From: Peronospora farinosa
Taxonomy: Eukaryota > Oomycota > Peronosporomycetes > Peronosporales > Peronosporaceae
Assembly (NCBI GenBank): GCA_947646735.1
Contig: CANTFK010000842.1
Location: forward strand, 124,001-188,000
Direction of reading: 5' to 3'
Length of the DNA stretch: 64,000 nt
The notes under the pieces were generated by a model. The model saw only the letters and a list, made by a program, of their open reading frames with translations. It made no database searches and had not been told where the DNA came from. A program made the position numbers and the translations under genes. Positions 11,772-22,365 of the stretch are shown in pieces (the stretch's first letter is position 1; each line of letters opens with the position of its first letter).

Positions 11772-13480
11772 CCGATGGCGTTTCTCACCAGTAGTGAGGA
11801 GGGCGGACGAGATCACGGCCTCGGCCTGACGTGAACTCGTGGCTACAGGAGTAGCCAAAGCATATTAGTGCTGCGCAGCAAACGCATATTGCGTTTGTTG
11901 TGACTTCAACTTGCCTCGGGACGTTAGTTTAGCGTAATCGTAAAGCAATTTTCGTTCGAGACGGACGTCTGCCACGTCGGCACTTGCTCGTAGAGCCCAC
12001 ATTCTGCTCAAATGCCATACATAGTGCGCCTAGCAGCTAAAGGCCGTATCCATTACCTTTCTAATTAGCCTGCGACATAAAAGGATGGGAACACCCTTCA
12101 TAGGTAAAGCTATGCAGTGCTTGCCTAGCCAGACGTACCAAATATAGGCCTTGGTGGTGAAGTTTTATTTCAGATACCGTTGGCGAGGAACCGCTTGCTA
12201 AGCGATATCTTCCGGTGAAGCGGCTTCAGGCCAGATGACCCATTATGAAAGGGACTGATTAGCCACCTCCTTGAGGCGCTCTTTCACAGATATAGGTTTC
12301 AAGATATTCTGCTTTGACCTTTATGTCCGACCATACTCTTTGACCGGCGATTTTTACCCTCTTCTTGGTCAACGGTTCATTGTTGTTGCTCATCGAGCGG
12401 GTTAGTGACTGTCGCCGTTGACGATACGTAACACAGTTAGCGCATCCGCAGCACTACGTTCAGGGAACGGATTTGGTGCATACCGAAAATCGTCTTCACA
12501 ATAAAGTGTGATTAGTGGGGGCCCATCGGATCCAATAGAAGAAAGTGTTACTTCCGTAATCCACCTTGTCATCGAGGTCTCCTCAAAAAAGATCACGAAG
12601 AGTCTTTAAAACGGTGCCGGGAGGCGTCATGTGTTCCGTGAATAATCGTGCGGTTAAAGTTCGTTAAAGCACTACCTCAACAAGGAAAGGTGTCACATGA
12701 CATTCTATGGGAACGTCAGTGTAGTGGAAGAGGGTATAACGGGGTGAAACGAGGGTTGGAACATCATACCGAAAGTACATCATTGTTGAAGTTTTTATAT
12801 TGCATGTGTAGTATTATTACCGATCCTTCTAAGAAAGGGGCTTATAGATTAGTAATATTATGAGGTATTGGTAATGTAAATCGCTATGGCCACAGCAATT
12901 TTTACTACGGCCACAGACAAAACTACTTGGGCCAAAGACAATTGACCCAACCAATCACAGCCTATAAAACACAGTTATAACTATGCACTCTAGACATCAT
13001 ATTACTTGTTAAGTTGTACACATGAGCTTCAGTTTATTACAGGTGAAATTAGCAGCGCATTCTGTCCAGTCTAACACATCCTCAAACTCTTTTTCGATGC
13101 ATCCAATGCCCCTGCTGGTCGCGGACGAGCGCCTCGAGTCCAATTTTTAGCGTCACGTGCAAGTATGGCATTTCTCGCGATGCTATCACGTTCATACAAA
13201 TGCGAATCAACGTTAGCAATCAGCGGCTACATGTTAATACTGCTATAGCGTAATAACTGCTCTTTTTTCTGACCGTCTAATTGTTATCTATGCATGGTAA
13301 AGGATAAACTCTTAGGATCTGGATGTTGGAACGGTGGATGTTGTTGATAAGGATCCTCGACAAGGTGGCGTATCACTGCTGCGAGATGTTGCAAGTGATT
13401 GTAAAGGACCAGGTGTGTCCTTGAAGAAAGAGAAGATTGTTAATGTAAAAGATTCGAATTTCGGCATTTTTATTTTAACG
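11772..13480. other. Decayed retroelement/intergenic sequence without a recognisable gene
   Basis: Probably the 3' region and LTR debris of the preceding gypsy fragment. Around 12890-13040 there is AT-rich promoter-like sequence with TATAAAA. Short frames (12596-12402 minus, 12648-12863 plus) have no recognisable motif. Confidence 0.4.
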
Positions 13481-13617
13481 GGCTGAACGTTACACGTACC
13501 CGTTAAGAATGCGATACTTAACGGGCAGGTATAAAAAGGTACGTAAGTACTTAAGACCTGTCGCTTGGGCAAGAAACACCATGTGTCACACCAACAGGTC
13601 GACTATGACATGCAGGT
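13481..13617 (-). repeat. Fragment of the TGTAAC-type gypsy LTR (minus orientation)
   Basis: AACGGGCTGAACGTTACACG, ACTTAACGGGCAGG and ACCTGTCGCTTGGGC match the reverse complement of the end of the LTRs at 17817-18170 and 33026-33391. The copy is truncated by the adjacent 13618 element. Confidence 0.6.
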
Positions 13618-13818
13618 TGTATGGCAGTCAATTTATGACATGAAACGTTGAGAGTATCTGACATGCCACATTCGACAGGTTATGACAGTACATTAGGTCA
13701 AAAATTATAGGACTTATAATTATTAAGTTCATTCGTTCTCATTTTTGCCTACATCTCCAGAAGCCTCTACAGCAAGCTCCCTTAGCCGATAGCCCCTCTG
13801 CCAGCCAAGGGCGTGTCA
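13618..13818 (+). repeat. 5' LTR of the small gypsy element
   Basis: Begins TGTATGGCAGTC and ends GGGCGTGTCA. It shares the block from TTATGACATGAAACGTTGAG through CCAGAAGCCTCT and CAAGCTCCCTTAGCCGATAG with 17118-17319. Confidence 0.8.
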
Positions 13819-13834
13819 TTTTTAAATTACAAAT

Positions 13835-14978
13835 TTGGATCTGAATCGCACGCAAGAGAATCAACCCCATAAAAATAAAGGTATTATCATGGGCAGATAC
13901 GACGAAAACGACTTCGTCACTTATGCGGTGGTGATCTTGCCAGCCCAAGACGGAATTTTGGTGGATGCCATGCAAGTTAAGATGAACAAATTTAGAGGGG
14001 GAAGTCTGCGGGGCTATCTCAAGTGGAGCTGTGACTTTCAAAGCCTTGCCAAAAAAAGATGGACGAGCAGAAGAGCCGTATTCTTATAGCTTTCATTGAG
14101 GGGGACCTCGCATACGACGTAAACCTCCTGGTGGTCAAAGCAAATGCCAATAGTTGGACCTTTGACCGTTTCTTTTACCGCTGTGGGACTTCTCTCAGTA
14201 CCAAAGTATTTCAGCGAAGATCTGGACATTGAAGTTATGGAACATGACAAAGCGACGGAAAGCATAATGAAATTTTCCCAGCGTTTTCGTGAAAATATTC
14301 GTTTATTCGCTGAGCTTCCGCAGAGCGCAAAGGTGATAACAGATGTGCAAATGCGTCTTTACTTTAAGCACGGGATGCAGATAGATGGCAAGATAAGCTG
14401 GCAGCGGCGGGTGTCATCCTTGACACGCTCAACTAGATGATGCTTTACTCTTCACGACTTGAGAAACAAGAAAGATTACACAAGGGACCATCTTCACAAG
14501 AAGGCCATGTATACCAAGGCGGTCGCAACAAGGATCACGCGTGTGACGCAAGAAAGAGTGAGAACATGAGCACTTACGAGACCAGCAACAAGTCTTAAGG
14601 GACATACACCCGGAGAAGTCCGAAGAAAATAAGTGGTGCTACCATCACAAAACACGATCGCATAATACTAGAGATTGCTTTGCACCCAAGAAGCAAAAGG
14701 AAAAGCACACTCCAATGGAGGAAAACGTTAAAGAAAATTAATACCCAATGGTATAAAGGAAGAAGACTAAAGCTGTGACGACGAGTGCAAGCTTATTAGA
14801 TACACCGAAGATAACAACAGCACCGCCTCACATCACAGCCCAGCTACAACATGACAAGAACCAATTTAGCGCGCTGCTGGACATGGGCGCCTCAAGAAGT
14901 ATTGCCAATAAGACTTTTGTGGACGCTAGGCTGAAAAATGGATATAAGGTGGTTCCACAAACGGCTACGGTGCTTTAA
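13835..14978 (+). pseudogene. gag and protease remnant of the small gypsy element
   Basis: Frames at 13835-14089 and 14144-14440 look like a gag capsid region (EDLDIEVMEHDKATESIMKF). Around 14635-14690 a CCHH/C-type knuckle is readable (WCYHHKTRSHNTRDCF). The frame at 14775-14978 gives an aspartic protease-like motif LLDMGASRSIAN in which the usual D-T/S-G triad reads D-M-G. It is multiply interrupted. Confidence 0.6.
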
Positions 14979-15402
14979 ACAATAGGTCAAGAGGTGAATA
15001 GCAGTGGGACTATATTAACCCAGTTTTGTTTTACGCAACTAAAGCCTAAATCGGTCATCACGCAACGCTTTCGAGTGGTTGAGGCCAGCAAAGATACTAT
15101 GGTTAGTTGACGGAATTTGCTGCAAGCGCTGGGAATTACGATAAGTTTTCGAGACTGGACAGTACAATGGGAAGATCAGTGTATACTTAATTAACACTGG
15201 GAAGATCATAAACGCACCGCGCTAACAAGTCGACACAGAGTGTGTGGAGGAGTATAAAGAGATAAAGGATTCAGCTACTGATCCAAAGGACTTGCTTCCA
15301 GAACTTTTAGATTCCGATGTCTCAAGGCATTATTTGAATTTGCTCTAGAAGAATAGCCATTTATATGACGGTAATCTGGTACGCAAGCGTTTTGCTGATT
15401 AC

Positions 15403-16131
15403 GTGTTACCACTGTCACTTGATTTTAAACCAGTACACGCCAAGCCTTATCCAATCCCACCTGACGAATATAAAGCCTGCATAGAAAAGATTTTCGGCGA
15501 TGTGGGATTCGTCGTTGCATATGTGGATGATATGCTATTTTTTTCCTGTAATGAAATAGAACACTTAAAACATCTTCGGTTGGTGTTCGTGCGACTCGAC
15601 CACCTATGGAGTCACATTAAATGGAAAAAATGTCATCTTTTAGACCGGGAAGTATATCAAGTGAACTAAACACTGACTGCGGACGGAATGCAGCCGCAAG
15701 CAAAAAATATTAAAGCAAACAAGCAGCTTGCGATACCGCGAAAGAGAAAAGATCTTCGACGATTTTTGGGCACGATAAACTGTTACCGTGATATGGTGCC
15801 AAACAAAACCGCATTGTGCCAGCCATTGCATCGTTTGACAACTGCAAAGGTTCCTTTCATATGGCTTTTAAGTGATACGAAGGCATTCCGGGATATACAA
15901 AGGGCATTTGCGGAGGCACTTCTCCTAGCTGTTCCTGACTTTACGAAACCATTTCATTTGTATGCCGATGCCAGTGGAAAACAACTTGGTGGCATCATCA
16001 TGCAAGCTCACAAGATCATCACATGTTACTTTCGTGTACTCAATAAGCATCAGATTAACTATACAAAGATGGAACTAGAGTTGCTTTCGATTGTCGATAG
16101 ACTCCTTGAATATCGAGCTATGTTTATATGA
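15403..16131 (+). pseudogene. RT/RNase H remnant of the small gypsy element
   Basis: The first frame (15403-15669) joins the RT start (HAKPYPIPP) directly to the palm motif VAYVDDMLFF, so the intervening 120 or so residues are deleted. After a stop, the frame at 15688-16131 continues with RKDLRRFLGTINCYRDM and the RNase H motif HLYADASGKQLGG, then NYTKMELELLSIV. Confidence 0.8.
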
Positions 16132-16539
16132 TTTTCAGTGGTGGTTCATACGGATCATAAGCACCTTATTTACCCCACGGACACGAACATGCGGGTCAAC
16201 GCTGAAAATTGCTTCTCTCCGAGTATCTACTGACGATGCACTACATAGAGAGAGACAAGAACATTGGAGCAGATGAATTCTCGAGGATGCATTTGAAATC
16301 ACTCAGAGCAAGGTATTATCGGTTGAGAAGGTATGTGCCGTTACATATGACCCTCCGTGTGTAATGCATGGTCCTGTGATTAGGCAACATTAGGGCAAAG
16401 AACCGATGATTTAACAAATTAAGTCTGCATGTCTTTCAGGCAAAACAAACCCGAATTATCAGATGGTTCTTATTTTCGGATGTAACTTGGTGACATACTA
16501 AAACGAGTAATTATTCCATCCACCCTCCGAGATGACTTA

Positions 16540-16800
16540 GTACATTGGTATCATGAGAGCCTAGGACATCCAACTAGTAATCGCCTGTACTAGAATATGC
16601 TTCGAGTTTTTATGGGCCTAGAATGAAAGCAACCATTGTCGACATAATTAAGACATGCTTGGCTTGCAAGCATGCTAAAGTGCATGGTGGTAAACAAGAC
16701 TATGGTCTACTACCAAGGACTATGACGACCGTTGATCCATTTGATGTGGTTTATATTGATCTAATTGGTTTTACGACGACGAATACTACGAAAGAACCAT
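16540..16800 (+). pseudogene. Integrase zinc-binding/core remnant of the small gypsy element
   Basis: In one plus frame the HHCC region is readable (LVHWYHESLGHPTSNRLY ... TCLACKHAKVHGGKQ), followed by VDPFDVVYIDLIG with the first catalytic Asp. A stop interrupts it near 16592, and the rest of the core is missing or scrambled. Confidence 0.6.
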
Positions 16801-17117
16801 AATTGATCAGGGAACAAACGAAGCTACTTGGAGCTATCTATACAAGCGACGGTTCGAAGCGATCTTAGCAGACAATACTCGCGAAAATCGCAAACGCTTG
16901 GAACACTTCTACAACCCCGGCGATAAATCATGCTGCGTATTGCCAAAAACGTTTGCGCCAAAATACATGCAGTTTCGCAGGGACCATATTCGATCCGTAT
17001 TATTCACAACAATAGAACAGTCACAATTGACAAGGGTGCATCGACGGATGGAGTTGGTATTCGACGCATCCTTCCGTGCTAAGCCAAGTGCTTCATGGGG
17101 GCGTATGAAATGCCAGT

Positions 17118-17319
17118 TGTTATGACAGACAGTTTATGACATGAAACGTTGAGAGTATCTGACATGCCACAGTTGACAGGTTATGACAGTACATTAGGTC
17201 AAAAATTATAGGACTTATAATTATTAAGTTCATTCGATCTCATTTTTGCCTACATCTCCAGAAGCCTCTCCAGCAAGCTCCCTTAGCCGATAGACCCTCT
17301 TCCAGCCAAAGACGCGTCA
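17118..17319 (+). repeat. 3' LTR of the small gypsy element
   Basis: Starts TGTTATGACAGAC and ends GACGCGTCA; pairs with 13618-13818. Confidence 0.8.
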
Positions 17320-17816
17320 CCTCAAAGGGCACGTGTAATCGGTGATCCATCCCAAAGTGCATGCAGAGCGCCGATGTCGCTGTAAGCGCCGGTTATCACT
17401 ATGATCATACTCGAATAATCGCTAGTGCATTTGAGTGGGCCGATTGCCTCACGTTCTTGGCAAGTTCGCTTCGTGGGTATGGGATTCGCGCTCGGTGAAC
17501 GGGTCGGCGATGAGAAGGCATACGTAGAATAGCAGGAACTAGGTGAGGGGTGGCGTTCTCGGATGTCGTGCGTCTCACCCCGGGGGTTTTGGGTTGTTTG
17601 ATCCCTTGCGATCTGTAGACTGGCGCTTCGTCGAGCAGCGCGAGGAAGCGGTTGTACCATCTTACCTCCGCGTGCGGTGGTAGTTGCGTTGGTCAGTCGG
17701 TTAGAGCGCCGAACCAATCTGTTGCCGGCCGCTTAGAGCGGTCCGCGCAACGAACAACTAAGGAGTACCTCACTTACGTCACGCAGAAGCTTATTAAGCT
17801 TCCCGTGCGCAGTGAG
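17320..17816 (+). mobile_element. 3' internal region of a TGTAAC-type gypsy element
   Basis: From about 17640 (GCGCGAGGAAGCGGTT) the sequence is shared with 32866-33025 and, in protein form, with the minus strand at 29661-29363 (YRLTFACEGG versus YHLTSACGGS here). It directly precedes the LTR at 17817, so it is the stretch upstream of a 3' LTR. 17320-17640 holds no clear gene. Confidence 0.55.
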
Positions 17817-18170
17817 TGTGATGTAGTAAATTCAAGACTAACTTGTATTTAATAGATTTTAACTACTTGTAAGTTTAACTACTGATTGGCTAATTATGCA
17901 AAGATTGGATACGCGTCTCTTTAGAAGCGTATCCTTACGTGCGAGCTAAAAATATATTTAAGCTCGCTGATGACGTCTGTCTGAAGCGTCACCATGACGC
18001 CCAGTCCCAACTGGCGTCATCCTCGTTGGATGTGAATCCATCCATGGATATCACATCCACGAGGGTGGGTGCCCCACCCAAGTGGCAGGCCTATGATATC
18101 TCGTACTCATTTTGGCCTTCCCGTTAAGTATTCGATACTTAACGAACCGTTTAACTTTTAGCCCGTTACA
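17817..18170 (+). repeat. Gypsy LTR, TGTGATG...CCCGTTACA family, copy A
   Basis: 354 bp, closely similar to 33026-33391 and to the inverted copy 28999-29362. It contains GTTAAGTATTCGATACTTAAC, an 18-bp near-perfect palindrome close to its end, and the sequence ends GCCCGTTACA. Confidence 0.8.
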
Positions 18171-18855
18171 CGATCCGCTGCGCTGCCTTCCGTAGCAAAC
18201 GCAGCGGAAAGAAAGGCCACTTCCCTATTACCTGGGCCCCACTATTGGGGAACCAAACATCCCGGAAAGGGGACCGGTCACCCGGCTCTTTGGAGGTCTT
18301 TGCCTCTTGGTCGTTGTTGCTCAAAAGCTCAAATTGGGCAATAATAAATATTTGAGTGTTGTTAGTCTGATGATAACTACCTTTTTAAGTTGGATTAGGT
18401 TGTGTCCCCTGAAGGCGCCTCTTCCGATGAGGTGCACTCAGGATGGATACCAATAGACTTTCAACGCACGTTGCTTCATTAAGATGTACAGTGCGCCAGA
18501 TAGGGCTGCCATACTTCACGTGAACACTCGTGTACTACGAAGTGGTATTAGCAATTGGTATGAGTAGCCTATTGCGCGCGTAACTATGATAGAGATTTTT
18601 GAGCTCATCAGTAAGCCGTCATCTACGGATAAGTTCACGTGAATAATGTGTACAGTATTTGTACATGATGTATGAGTAACTGATCTCTTTCGTGGCATAA
18701 GGATTCCGTCGGCATACACCTTTCCGTCTATAAGAATGTTGTATAATGCGATTGTTCCACCTATCGAGATCTCTCTAAACCCATTTTGGAAAAAGGGTGT
18801 TATTATTTATTCTTAAAAGCACAGCAGATTTTTCTTGCAGTCTGACGAAAACCCA
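18171..18855. other. Retroelement debris and possible upstream exon/promoter of the BED/hAT gene
   Basis: 18171-18340 looks like gypsy-derived sequence. A minus-strand frame near 18719-18516 (HVNLSVDDGLLMS) faintly resembles a copia RT palm and is too short to name. At 18830-18840 a pyrimidine-rich TTTTTCTTGCAG could be a 3' splice site for an unidentified upstream exon of the next gene. Confidence 0.35.
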
Positions 18856-20700
18856 ATGGCGAGCATTCCTCAGCCACCCAAAACTAGCTTTACAGATGAA
18901 TCTTTAGTGCTAGTTGGTGTGTCCGAATCCGAGCCATCGACCAAGAAGCACCGAGTTTCCGGTCGTAAACGGGATCCGGTATGGAATTTCACCACCGTAT
19001 ATGCGGACAAGCGAGTGGTTTGTAATCGATGTGGCGCACTCATTCATCGCTATGGAGTGGCCAAGGTCGAAAGAGTGCGCAACCACTTTGAACGCAAGTG
19101 TCCGGACGTACAGGAGCAAGCGGAGATATTGAGAGATGAAGAGGGGGACGCTTTTGAAGTGCAGACAGATGTGGGACCTGATATACTGTTAAAGCAGCAC
19201 AAAGCAATGGCCATTGGCAGTAGCTACGGGAACAAAAGCAACGCGTTTAAGCGCAAATTCGCTTACTGGTTGTATGCAACGGGGCAACCATTCGACAACG
19301 CAGAAAACGAGTTGCTAGCTAGCGCTCTGAAAGTGTTACGAGGTGGCGTGGCTCTCCCCACGAAACATGAGCTGGAAAACGAGCTGCTGGATTTGGAATT
19401 TACAGCGTCAAAGAATAAAGTGACCAAGGCACTGAGTGGCAAGAAATGCTGTCTTACAATAGAGAACTTGGTGGAAGCGGGAGGATTTACTGCATTCACA
19501 TATGGAGTGATGTGTGAAGGTGCCTTGTACTACCTCGAGGCAACGACTACCATGATTCAGGAAAGTAGAGGAGAGTTAACGGCTGATGAAGTGGAAGAGG
19601 TGATGGCCAAGGAGAAGAAGGCGGAGTTTTATGGCATCGTAACACCCACCACGTCCACTCTGTCCAAGTACACTCGCAAAAGGATTCAAAAGAAACACCC
19701 GCGGTGTACCTTCTTTCACGGCTGCGTGATCAGCGCGCTCACTTTGCTACTCAGCGACGTCTGCACCGTACTACCTTGGCTAGAGAAAATTCAGACGTCT
19801 GTGGTCGAACTGGCACAGGTGTTCCACGGAAATTACAAGCTCCAGACGCTAGCGACCGCTGCCGAACATAACCAGACCATGAAGTTTCCAGACAATAGTT
19901 CGATCTGTGCTTTATTGGAAGCTTTACTGAAACATGAGAAGACGCTGTACATGATCGTTGCGCGCCGAGACTTTGTGGATGCTAACACCCTGACAGAGCA
20001 GGAGCAACTCAAACGCGTGCAAGATTTCGTACTTGGCGAAACGTTTGCTCAGGACTTGATAAATTCGCTGGCTGTTTTGCGCCCGCTGCAGCAGCAACTA
20101 AACCGTTTTCAGAAAAACCGACCTTCGTTGTCGCAAGTTTTTCCGTGCTTCATCGAGTTCTTGACGGTGTACTCGTCGATGGAGTGGGTTAGCAAGAAGG
20201 AGAAGGCGCTTATCACTTCTTGCGTGACCGAACGGTTCAACGCTATTTACGGCGACTCTCACGGTGTGGCGTACATGCTGGATCCGCTGTACTTGGGTGA
20301 ATCCTTAGATGAGAGGAAAAAGCAGGAGGTGGAAAGCTTTATTTCGAGGTTTTGCGAGCACGAGGGACATATTGTGGACATTTCGACGCAGCTGGAACAG
20401 TACAAGGCGATGGTAGATGAATTAAAACAAAACAACTCAGCGTTCTGGGAGCTGCTGCAGTCTGGCGCCGTATCACCGCATGACTTTTGGATAGAGCGAC
20501 GGGGGCAGTTCCCGCACTTGCACCAGTTGGCTGTAGCGGTATTTTCTTTACCGGCATCGAGCAGTTCTCCGGCTCCATCATTTGGTGTCCAGGGCTTCAC
20601 TGTCCACTCCCGCTTCAGCCGCGCACTGCCACTGGGTCAGCTCGAGAAGCTCACCCATGTATATTGCAACTCAAAGGAAGAGCTGTTGAGGCCGGTGTGA
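18856..20700 (+). CDS. BED zinc-finger, hAT-transposase-derived protein
   Basis: Uninterrupted frame of about 614 residues from ATG 18856. The frame is also open back to 18835, and a TTTCTTGCAG acceptor at 18840 suggests a missing 5' exon. A BED-type finger lies at about residues 35-85 (VVCNRCGALIHRYG ... NHFERKCP, CX2C...HX4C). The C terminus resembles a hAT dimerisation domain: FWIERRGQFPHLHQLAVAVF, then SLPASSSSPAP and EKLTHVYCN. Where active hAT transposases carry the first catalytic Asp (often in a DGW-like segment), this protein reads KKCCLTIENLVEAGG, so I see no first Asp. Intact reading frame plus lost catalytic residue suggests a domesticated gene or a fixed inactive copy. No terminal inverted repeats or 8-bp duplication were found by eye. 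Confidence 0.8.
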   Translation: MASIPQPPKTSFTDESLVLVGVSESEPSTKKHRVSGRKRDPVWNFTTVYADKRVVCNRCGALIHRYGVAKVERVRNHFERKCPDVQEQAEILRDEEGDAFEVQTDVGPDILLKQHKAMAIGSSYGNKSNAFKRKFAYWLYATGQPFDNAENELLASALKVLRGGVALPTKHELENELLDLEFTASKNKVTKALSGKKCCLTIENLVEAGGFTAFTYGVMCEGALYYLEATTTMIQESRGELTADEVEEVMAKEKKAEFYGIVTPTTSTLSKYTRKRIQKKHPRCTFFHGCVISALTLLLSDVCTVLPWLEKIQTSVVELAQVFHGNYKLQTLATAAEHNQTMKFPDNSSICALLEALLKHEKTLYMIVARRDFVDANTLTEQEQLKRVQDFVLGETFAQDLINSLAVLRPLQQQLNRFQKNRPSLSQVFPCFIEFLTVYSSMEWVSKKEKALITSCVTERFNAIYGDSHGVAYMLDPLYLGESLDERKKQEVESFISRFCEHEGHIVDISTQLEQYKAMVDELKQNNSAFWELLQSGAVSPHDFWIERRGQFPHLHQLAVAVFSLPASSSSPAPSFGVQGFTVHSRFSRALPLGQLEKLTHVYCNSKEELLRPV

Positions 20701-20961
20701 TAGATATTGTAGATGAAGACCCAGCGAAGCGAACTCGCTCAAATCTACTTTAGGATTGATTGCTCTGTTGATATGTGATTGACACAAGACCTGATGGACT
20801 TTGTAACGTGGTTGTGGCTCCACATTTTACAGCCGAAGTGGTCAATCGATGGATCGTTGCCCTAGCAAACCTCATCGATTTAAACAATAAACATGACTTT
20901 ACAACTACATCAAAGTGTTACCCCTACACCCGATTCAGGGGCACGTTTTTCACCAATACAC
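20701..20961. other. Spacer between two convergent genes
   Basis: 261 bp between the stop codons of the hAT-derived gene and the minus-strand gene. It contains an AATAAA-like element (AACAATAAACATG near 20884) on the plus strand that may act in 3'-end formation. Confidence 0.35.
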
Positions 20962-22365
20962 TTATTCTCGTGGTCTCTTCCTCGCGTAATGGCTCTGGAA
21001 ACTTGGCACATTTTCCAATTCACATTGTTCTGGTGGAATTCCAAGGGCATTCAAGTCAAACTCGAAAGCGCGTTGTCGGTCCTTATGAAGAAGGACAGCG
21101 TCTTCTAGCTTGGCACATTTTTGCTCCAACCTCTTTATTTTACTTTCAATATGAGAAGGTGAAGTTCTTGGCCCATAATCTCGGGTAGCGACAGTTTTGC
21201 TGATCGTCGCGTTAACGGCCCGGAGTTTGTCTCTTGTCGCTTTAAGTTTAAGTTCATTCTGTAGAATGTCGTGCATTGCTTGGCGCAAGCCAACACTATT
21301 TTTAAACTCACAGTCACTATTTCGGCAGCGCACCAAATGGGTGTCAATATCACGCCATATACAGCACATCGTATCGTGACACACGCTAGCGTTGCCGCCC
21401 TGGGTTCGATGACTCTGGCACATTTGAATACGAAGACTTGTGCACCCCTGCATACACTTCATATCCGGCGGCGGATAGCAATTTTCCGCGTCAACCAGCA
21501 CTAGAGCCAACCTCAATCGCTTCATGAACGCCGGGTTCCGGTCCAACGGGTTAGCGCCAGCACAAGGCCACACAATTCGATCATTAGGCACATGCGATTG
21601 TTCCACACGCTGGTCGGATGATCGGTCGGCACAGGAGACCCCAAGCACCTCAGGCTCCGTTTCAGTCTCGGAATTCTTTGAACTTTCCAGCTCCATATCT
21701 TCTTCATCCATGCAGTCTAAGCTTCCTGCACCGTACAAGTTTCGTGCCACCGTGTGACGAGCTCGTTTTAAGTCTTGTCGTGGCACCAACTTGCCTTGCT
21801 TAGACTGCCGTTTGCCCTCTTTTCTAGCCGTAAATAAGTTAGTTTCAGTCAAATCCACGTGTGGAGAGCTCGTCGGTCTCAATTTAATGCCGCTGGCACT
21901 TGTGACTGCATGTGGGGTCACAGTAACCCCAATATGGTTCATAGATGTGCCCACCTTAGTCGTTGGCTGTAGAGTAGATGGAGTTCCGGGCACAGTTGAA
22001 GTTTGAGCGTCCGATTCAGACTTTGCATCTCTATTGTAGTGAAGCCACAGATCTTCCGCCCCTGTCGAATTCAACGTGAATTCCATTGCATTAGTATAAC
22101 TCGCTTGAATTACTTGCTCCATTTGTTGCACAAAATCGTGAGACGTTTTCATATGAGTGGCCATGAAAGCGACCAATTGTTTGCAGCATATTTCGTAAGT
22201 TTTTATATCTGGAACCACAACCTGCTCTTGTTCCTGTACAAATTCCACCAGTAAACAAGCGGTTTCCGCTATGCTTGTATGCAGTCGATCCACTACTGAA
22301 GAAGTCGATGATCTGTCAACGCTGCAGCACCCTTCGCCATCAACGATACGTGATGTAGTTCGCAT
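20962..22365 (-). CDS. Cys/His-rich (TAZ-like) coiled-coil protein, function unknown
   Basis: A single 467-residue frame starts at ATG 22365. The N-terminal third is helical. The middle is low complexity with an acidic patch (MDEEDMELESS) and basic clusters (KRQSKQGK, DLKRARH) that could be nuclear localisation signals. Residues about 285-365 form a Cys/His-rich block (ENCYPPPDMKCMQGC, MCQSHRTQ, VCHDTMCC, HLVRCRNSDC) whose spacing recalls TAZ zinc fingers of CBP/p300-type coactivators, but one or more ligands do not match the canonical pattern. A coiled coil follows (about 375-445) and the protein ends KRPRE. A nuclear scaffold or transcription-related role is inferred. It is convergent with the hAT-derived gene. 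Confidence 0.7.
   Translation of the reverse strand: MRTTSRIVDGEGCCSVDRSSTSSVVDRLHTSIAETACLLVEFVQEQEQVVVPDIKTYEICCKQLVAFMATHMKTSHDFVQQMEQVIQASYTNAMEFTLNSTGAEDLWLHYNRDAKSESDAQTSTVPGTPSTLQPTTKVGTSMNHIGVTVTPHAVTSASGIKLRPTSSPHVDLTETNLFTARKEGKRQSKQGKLVPRQDLKRARHTVARNLYGAGSLDCMDEEDMELESSKNSETETEPEVLGVSCADRSSDQRVEQSHVPNDRIVWPCAGANPLDRNPAFMKRLRLALVLVDAENCYPPPDMKCMQGCTSLRIQMCQSHRTQGGNASVCHDTMCCIWRDIDTHLVRCRNSDCEFKNSVGLRQAMHDILQNELKLKATRDKLRAVNATISKTVATRDYGPRTSPSHIESKIKRLEQKCAKLEDAVLLHKDRQRAFEFDLNALGIPPEQCELENVPSFQSHYARKRPRE

Larger units (their letters stand above)
13618..17319 (+). mobile_element. Small internally deleted Ty3/gypsy element with two about 200-bp LTRs
   Basis: Direct repeats 13618-13818 and 17118-17319 (TG...CA, about 90% identical by eye) bound gag, protease, RT, RNase H and integrase remnants in the plus orientation. 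Every coding part is interrupted by stops, and the RT lacks most of its fingers and palm. The 5-bp flanks (CAGGT and CCTCA) do not form a target-site duplication. The LTR divergence indicates an old insertion. Confidence 0.8.
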
